Shown: positions 60,052-64,000 of the stretch, in pieces
How positions within the stretch are numbered: position 1 is the first letter of the stretch
Layout: each line of letters opens with the position of its first letter
Assembly (NCBI RefSeq): GCF_018143015.1
Contig: NC_054743.1
Span: 37,900,922 to 37,964,921, forward strand
Direction of reading: 5' to 3'
Length of the DNA stretch: 64,000 nt
Origin: Lytechinus variegatus
Taxonomy: Eukaryota; Echinodermata; Echinoidea; Temnopleuroida; Toxopneustidae
The notes under the pieces: model-generated
Databases searched by the model: none
What the model was told of the DNA's origin: nothing
Seen by the model: the letters and a program-made list of their open reading frames with translations, nothing else
Translations under genes and position numbers: made by a program

Positions 60052-60201
60052 CAAGTATATAAGGCTTTGAGAAAGTATAGTAAAATTATCAATCCTTGGG
60101 CTTGGTTGGTCTGGCAATTACTATTTAGTAATATAGTTTGCCAGTCCAACCAAGGATTGATAATTTCCACTATGCTTTCGAATGAAACGCCTGATATATT
60201 T
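60052..60201. mobile_element. 150-bp palindromic MITE
   Basis: Arms 'attatcaatccttgggcttg' and 'caaccaaggattgataattt', extended outward by decayed pairs to 'aagtatataaggc' and 'cgcctgatatattt'. Confidence 0.75.
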
Positions 60202-60707
60202 GTTTTATATCCTACTTTTAATATTTTATAACCAAAATCTATGTGTTGAGCTTGCAAAGTCCGGTTACTTGCATTGAATTACCTATATTTCTCCGAGCCA
60301 CCAAAGAGCTCGCTGACCGGTGTGCCTGAGAGTTTAGCTAAATATCCAGTTTTCTGACATAATGACGTCAGAACATTGGTATAGCGAAAAATATATAGAG
60401 GTCTGACGTCACGCAACATCATAGTTGAAATATATTTGGTCACATGATGCTATCTGAACCAATCACTATACAAGATTCAACCTATATAGGATGTAGCCTA
60501 GGTACGCTGACTTCCATTAAACCTTATATTAACATGTTTAATATTTGATAGAAAAGTTACTTTATTTTCATAAACTTAAAAGATTAATTTGTGAAACAGG
60601 GTTTGATCTAAACTTGTTTTGAAACATCCCAAGATTGAACTATAAATATATAGGCCTAAAAATCTAATGGATTGACTTGACAGGCTACATGTACCATATG
60701 TTAGCTA

Positions 60708-61331
60708 TAGCCTGGAGGCGTCTGGGGAGTGAAGTTTAATACTCTACTACGTATCACTCCCCTAACGCCTGGATTTGCTTACATGCCTCTCCGTGGAGGC
60801 CAGGATTACCCGTGTTGAACCTAGACCTAAATCACCAATTTTATTTTTTGTTTTTTGCCCAAAGTTATGTACATGGGCAAGTTTTATGTTTACTCCCATT
60901 TTTTCACTTTTTTTGTTATTTTGATTAAATAAAAAGTATTAAAATGGAAAGAAGTTAAGAGCAAGAGCGTTCTCTTACCCCGTCTGTTTACGTCGCCATT
61001 TTTATTTCTTTTGTTATTGATACCTAGATACACACGCGGTAACACGCGTGCAGAGCTGCAACTTAGATTTTAAAAATACTTGCATTTGCCAATTAAAATC
61101 ATGATTCGTAAAATATTTGTTTCGGTTGATAAATATCATAAATTTATATGATATTTTTTGATTAAAACAAATATTTTGCGATTCCTGATATCTATAGGCA
61201 GATGCAAGTATTTTTTAATCCAAGTTGGCAGCTCTACTGCCTCCACGGAGAGGCATGTAAAGCAAATCCAGGCGTTAGGGGAGTGATATACGTAGAGTAT
61301 TAAACTTCACTCCCCAGACGCCTCCAGGCTA
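60708..61331. mobile_element. 620-bp fold-back element with ~95-bp ends
   Basis: TAGCCTGGAGGCGTCTGGGG at the left and its complement at the right are almost identical over about 95 bp (shared 'cactcccctaacgcctggat' and 'gcctctccgtggaggc'). A second, inner inverted pair ('aaaatacttgcatttgcc' and 'ggcagatgcaagtatttttt') lies in the centre. High arm identity suggests recent activity. Confidence 0.82.
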
Positions 61332-62350
61332 GTTGGCAATAATACGAACAGTGTCTGCATGTACATTGTACTCATCCAGTGCAGATTACCTTTAACTACT
61401 ACATTTACATACTTACTACTTGTAAGTTACTATGTCATCCACAAAACATGTATGTTGTATAATGCAATTTAATGTTAATACATCTGGATATAAGACTACA
61501 CCTCACCAGATACGAGACTGGGTTGTGTGGTAGTAAAATGGTTTCACGCATAACAATCCTCACTGTGTCTTCTGTTGGCTTACCAAGTTTACAGTGAAAG
61601 AAAGGACGTTTACCCAATTGTATAATGTGCACATATTTATTTTGGTGGCAGCGGTGGGATGAACTTTTGTCGTTTAATTGTTCATTGTTCATGTTCAAAC
61701 TACATGTACAATCAATGCCCCAAGAATGTACCTTAAATTTCTTCAGAATTAAAAAATACATAATTATAATGCACATCAAAAGGATCTTATTCGTCAGCCA
61801 TTTGCGAGAACAAATGTAATATGACCTAAAGAGTGGAACAATTTACCTGTTGATATATGTGTACATGTATGTAGAAAATAGCGAAACTCTTTTCATGTTC
61901 AAAAGATTATCCAAAACTTACTGTACTTTCTTGACAGATTATGATTATTTTCCTTCAATATGTATTTTAAGTTGATGACCTACTCAGAATCTATGTTTAG
62001 TAGTATGTTCATGTGTGGGTGGATGTGGTTGTGTGCGTGTCTGTGTATAGAATGTATATGTGTGTTTGTAATAGTTTTTCCATTCTATTTTTAGCATCTT
62101 AACCTTATACATTTTTGTTCTCTCTCCTTTGTTTTATGTCAATAATCATAGTATTCCAGGGCCATACTCACAAGCTTTGCTTTTAAAGGGGTCTTAAAAC
62201 CAATTCATATATCTAATTGATGTATGTTTATGTACTCATTTACGTTGTATGTACATGATGATCTATTTTGATTATGATGTGATGTTTTTGGTTTTGAATA
62301 AACAAACTTGAACCTGAAGAAAGGAACTCTAACATCAGAAATACTTATAT

Positions 62351-62491
62351 AATATTGACTGGCCTTGAGGGGAACATCAAATATATTGCCAGCAAAAGAA
62401 TCATATTGGCCCGAGTCTTTAGACGAGGGCAAGATGGGTCTTTTAAGGGCAATGTATTTGATGTTTCCCGAAAGAAGAGCCAGTCAATATT
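62351..62491. mobile_element. 141-bp fold-back repeat
   Basis: AATATTGACTGGC and GCCAGTCAATATT ends, with inner 'gaacatcaaatatattgcc' against 'ggcaatgtatttgatgtttc'. Probably a MITE; a hairpin RNA cannot be excluded. Confidence 0.6.
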
Positions 62492-63372
62492 GTTATTATC
62501 ATCCAAATCAGATATCTAGAGCAAAAATCATGATAATGAAGATATTTCTTTTAAAAATAGAGTTCTATTGTGTCATGTTAATATCGGTCTAGGCTCTGCA
62601 CTTTACCATTATGACGTACTTGCAAGCGCTCGGATCCAGCGTTGTCTTTATTATGACGTACATGTACATGTATATTGTGTGCGCGGATCCTTATGAAGCG
62701 TATCTCTTTATACCCGGGCTTTATACGCATCCAAAAATGCCCGGATGTGAGACCAGGGAAAATACAAAGGTATATTTTGCGTCGTCTCTGCATGCAAAGT
62801 AAATACGCGCATTGAGACCGAGGAAAATACGAACAATATACCTACCCTTCCCGATATTCAGTAAAATGTAGGGCAATACGGTTTTGTAAATGACCAGCTC
62901 AGATGTCTGATACGGGTGATAATATCAAATATTTTCAGAGTGCATGCAGTCGATTTTAACATTATTTTAGGCCTCTATGTTGTTGGCTTGCACATGAATT
63001 TGTATTTCATGAGTCAATAAAGCCATGATTGATTCTATGTCAAAGGTCTTTAGACCCTCATGAACTTTATTGGTCAATTGTAAATAATTTCCTAACATCT
63101 TGACAATGAGAAATTCATTTGATGTCCGACATTTTAAAAGAATGTGCCACTTGCCTGACTGGAAGTTAGGTAGCTACATGTCAATTGAAAAGTCAAAGAC
63201 ATGCCAGTTTGCTGCAAGCTCGTATTTTCCTGAAAATTTTCACATTCTGACGCTCGCCCTTTCATAGGACAAATACAATCTGCCTTCCTTGACAATTTTG
63301 ATGATTTTGTCAATTTTATTGAGGTTAAAAGTGCATGCTCGTCAATATTGTAGTACTAGTATTGTGAATAAG

Positions 63373-63590
63373 TTGTGGTCTAGTGATTGTTGCCTACAAA
63401 TGTAGGACTCATAATTGCAAGTTTTTGAGTTTGAATCCCTGCTCTGTCATTGTCTCCACTTCAATAAGAAAGACCAAAGAGTGATTACTGGTAATGTAAA
63501 CTGTACCAGCTTGGCATTTACCAGCAAAAAGCTGTCCTGCTGAGTTCCGGCAGTTAACTGTACCATAGAGAGAGAAACAGAAATTAATTT
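63373..63590 (+). mobile_element. tRNA-headed SINE
   Basis: Box A-like TGGTCTAGTGATTG and box B-like GTTTGAATCCC about 45 bases later, then a non-tRNA body ('tactggtaatgtaaactgta', 'agctgtcctgctgagttccg'). A different body from the SINEs at 41225 and 44033. Confidence 0.55.
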
Positions 63591-63800
63591 GATATGCTTA
63601 CTTAGGTTGGAATTAGGTGGTAGCTCTTTATAAACCTTCTTGTCATCTCCTTTACCAGTATCTCTGAATGTTTGTTGTATTTTGTGTGTACTTTTTAGCT
63701 GAAATTTGATGGAAGCAACAAAAAATAATCATCACATATAAAATAAATGGTATACCTTTCTTATTTCTTTGAAGGTAACTATTGAGTAGAAGAAATCGTC

Positions 63801-64000
63801 ATGCCCGTGCCTAAACAAGGGAAGCAAGACGGGAAGAACCTCCCAACAGTCAAAATCTCTGGGTATTTCCCTTATTACAATTCTTCTGAACCAGACAGGA
63901 GACCTGATGATGAAGATGAGGATAACTATGACAATGACGTGGATGACTTTTATGAGTTCAATGAAGACTTTGAGTGTATATCCACTCCAACAAGGGAGCG
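63801..64000 (+). CDS. Unrecognised gene, first coding exon (cut by window end)
   Basis: Opens MPVPKQGKQDGKNLPTVKIS, then GYFPYYNSSEPDRR and an acidic run (DDEDEDNYDNDVDDFYEFNE) to ...ISTPTRER at the window edge, about 66 residues without a stop. An in-frame TGA at 63783-63785 marks this ATG as the first. An acceptor (tttctttgaag) at about 63774 precedes a short 5'-UTR, so at least one non-coding exon lies upstream. No family recognised. Codon use and the lack of repeats support a real gene. Confidence 0.7.
   Translation, partial: MPVPKQGKQDGKNLPTVKISGYFPYYNSSEPDRRPDDEDEDNYDNDVDDFYEFNEDFECISTPTRE

Larger units (their letters stand above)
53557..63774. other. Repeat-rich intergenic region before the last gene
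   Basis: No confident gene. It contains a possible small secreted frame (54032-54310), C/G-run debris (55345-55620), a hAT-like element (56898), a tandem duplication (58060-59120), fold-backs (60052, 60708, 62351) and a SINE (63373). A GC-richer patch with 'gcagtgcatgtgcatgcagt' near 59.2-59.6 kb could be a promoter or 5' exon of the gene at 63801, but this is a guess. Confidence 0.5.

Noticed and set aside
1-64000. CRISPR arrays, operons, bacterial signals, retroviral or LTR elements
   Set aside because: None seen. The direct repeats are minisatellite, microsatellite or transposon copies in a eukaryotic gene context; no capsid, integrase or reverse-transcriptase motif was recognised.

Overview
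This is a eukaryotic, AT-rich animal window with intron-split genes and very dense dispersed repeats. The gene content, the secreted astacin protease and the repeat types (GGGCCCC/TGGTAAC-type MITEs, long fold-back MITEs, tRNA-headed SINEs, hAT-like elements with long C/G runs) fit an echinoderm, most likely a sea urchin. That assignment rests on recognition, not on a database search.

Three genes could be assembled completely at the coding level from reading frames, phases and GT/AG junctions. (1) 2336-30257, plus strand: a 21-exon TRPA1-type cation channel of about 1374 residues. It has a basic N-terminus, about 12 ankyrin repeats interrupted by a long acidic insert, a second acidic insert before the membrane domain, six transmembrane segments with a MLGDF pore, and a C-terminal coiled coil. 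(2) 39017-43421, plus strand: LYRM2, 3 exons, 87 residues, a mitochondrial LYR-motif protein. (3) 46868-53556, minus strand: a 7-exon secreted astacin metalloprotease of about 438 residues with an unusual C-terminal kringle domain. A fourth, unrecognised gene begins at 63801 (first coding exon only) and runs off the window.

The rest is intron and intergenic DNA filled with mobile-element remnants. Intron 1 of the channel gene holds two nested nests. One is a mariner-like fold-back element (3363-6449) carrying a hAT-like element, which carries a third element. The other is a hAT-like element (7063-8838, perfect 8-bp target duplication) carrying a relative (7362-8170, its own perfect 8-bp duplication). 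Intron 10 carries a 2.4-kb, 28-bp minisatellite that is open in all three forward frames. Between the channel gene and LYRM2 lie a 7SL-like SINE with a perfect 13-bp target duplication, a 1.1-kb hAT-like element with an 8-bp duplication, and a weak candidate for a spliced noncoding transcript. Introns of all three genes contain long palindromic elements. The distal region 53.6-63.8 kb has no confident gene; it holds a 1-kb hAT-like element, a degenerate 580-bp tandem duplication and several fold-backs.

I found no CRISPR array, operon, or retroviral/LTR element. The three genes have no visible functional link. The most unusual observations are the astacin-kringle architecture, the acidic inserts of the TRPA1-like channel, the 7SL-like SINE and the nested hAT-like elements sharing a GCGAGCGCGAAGCGCGAGC motif.
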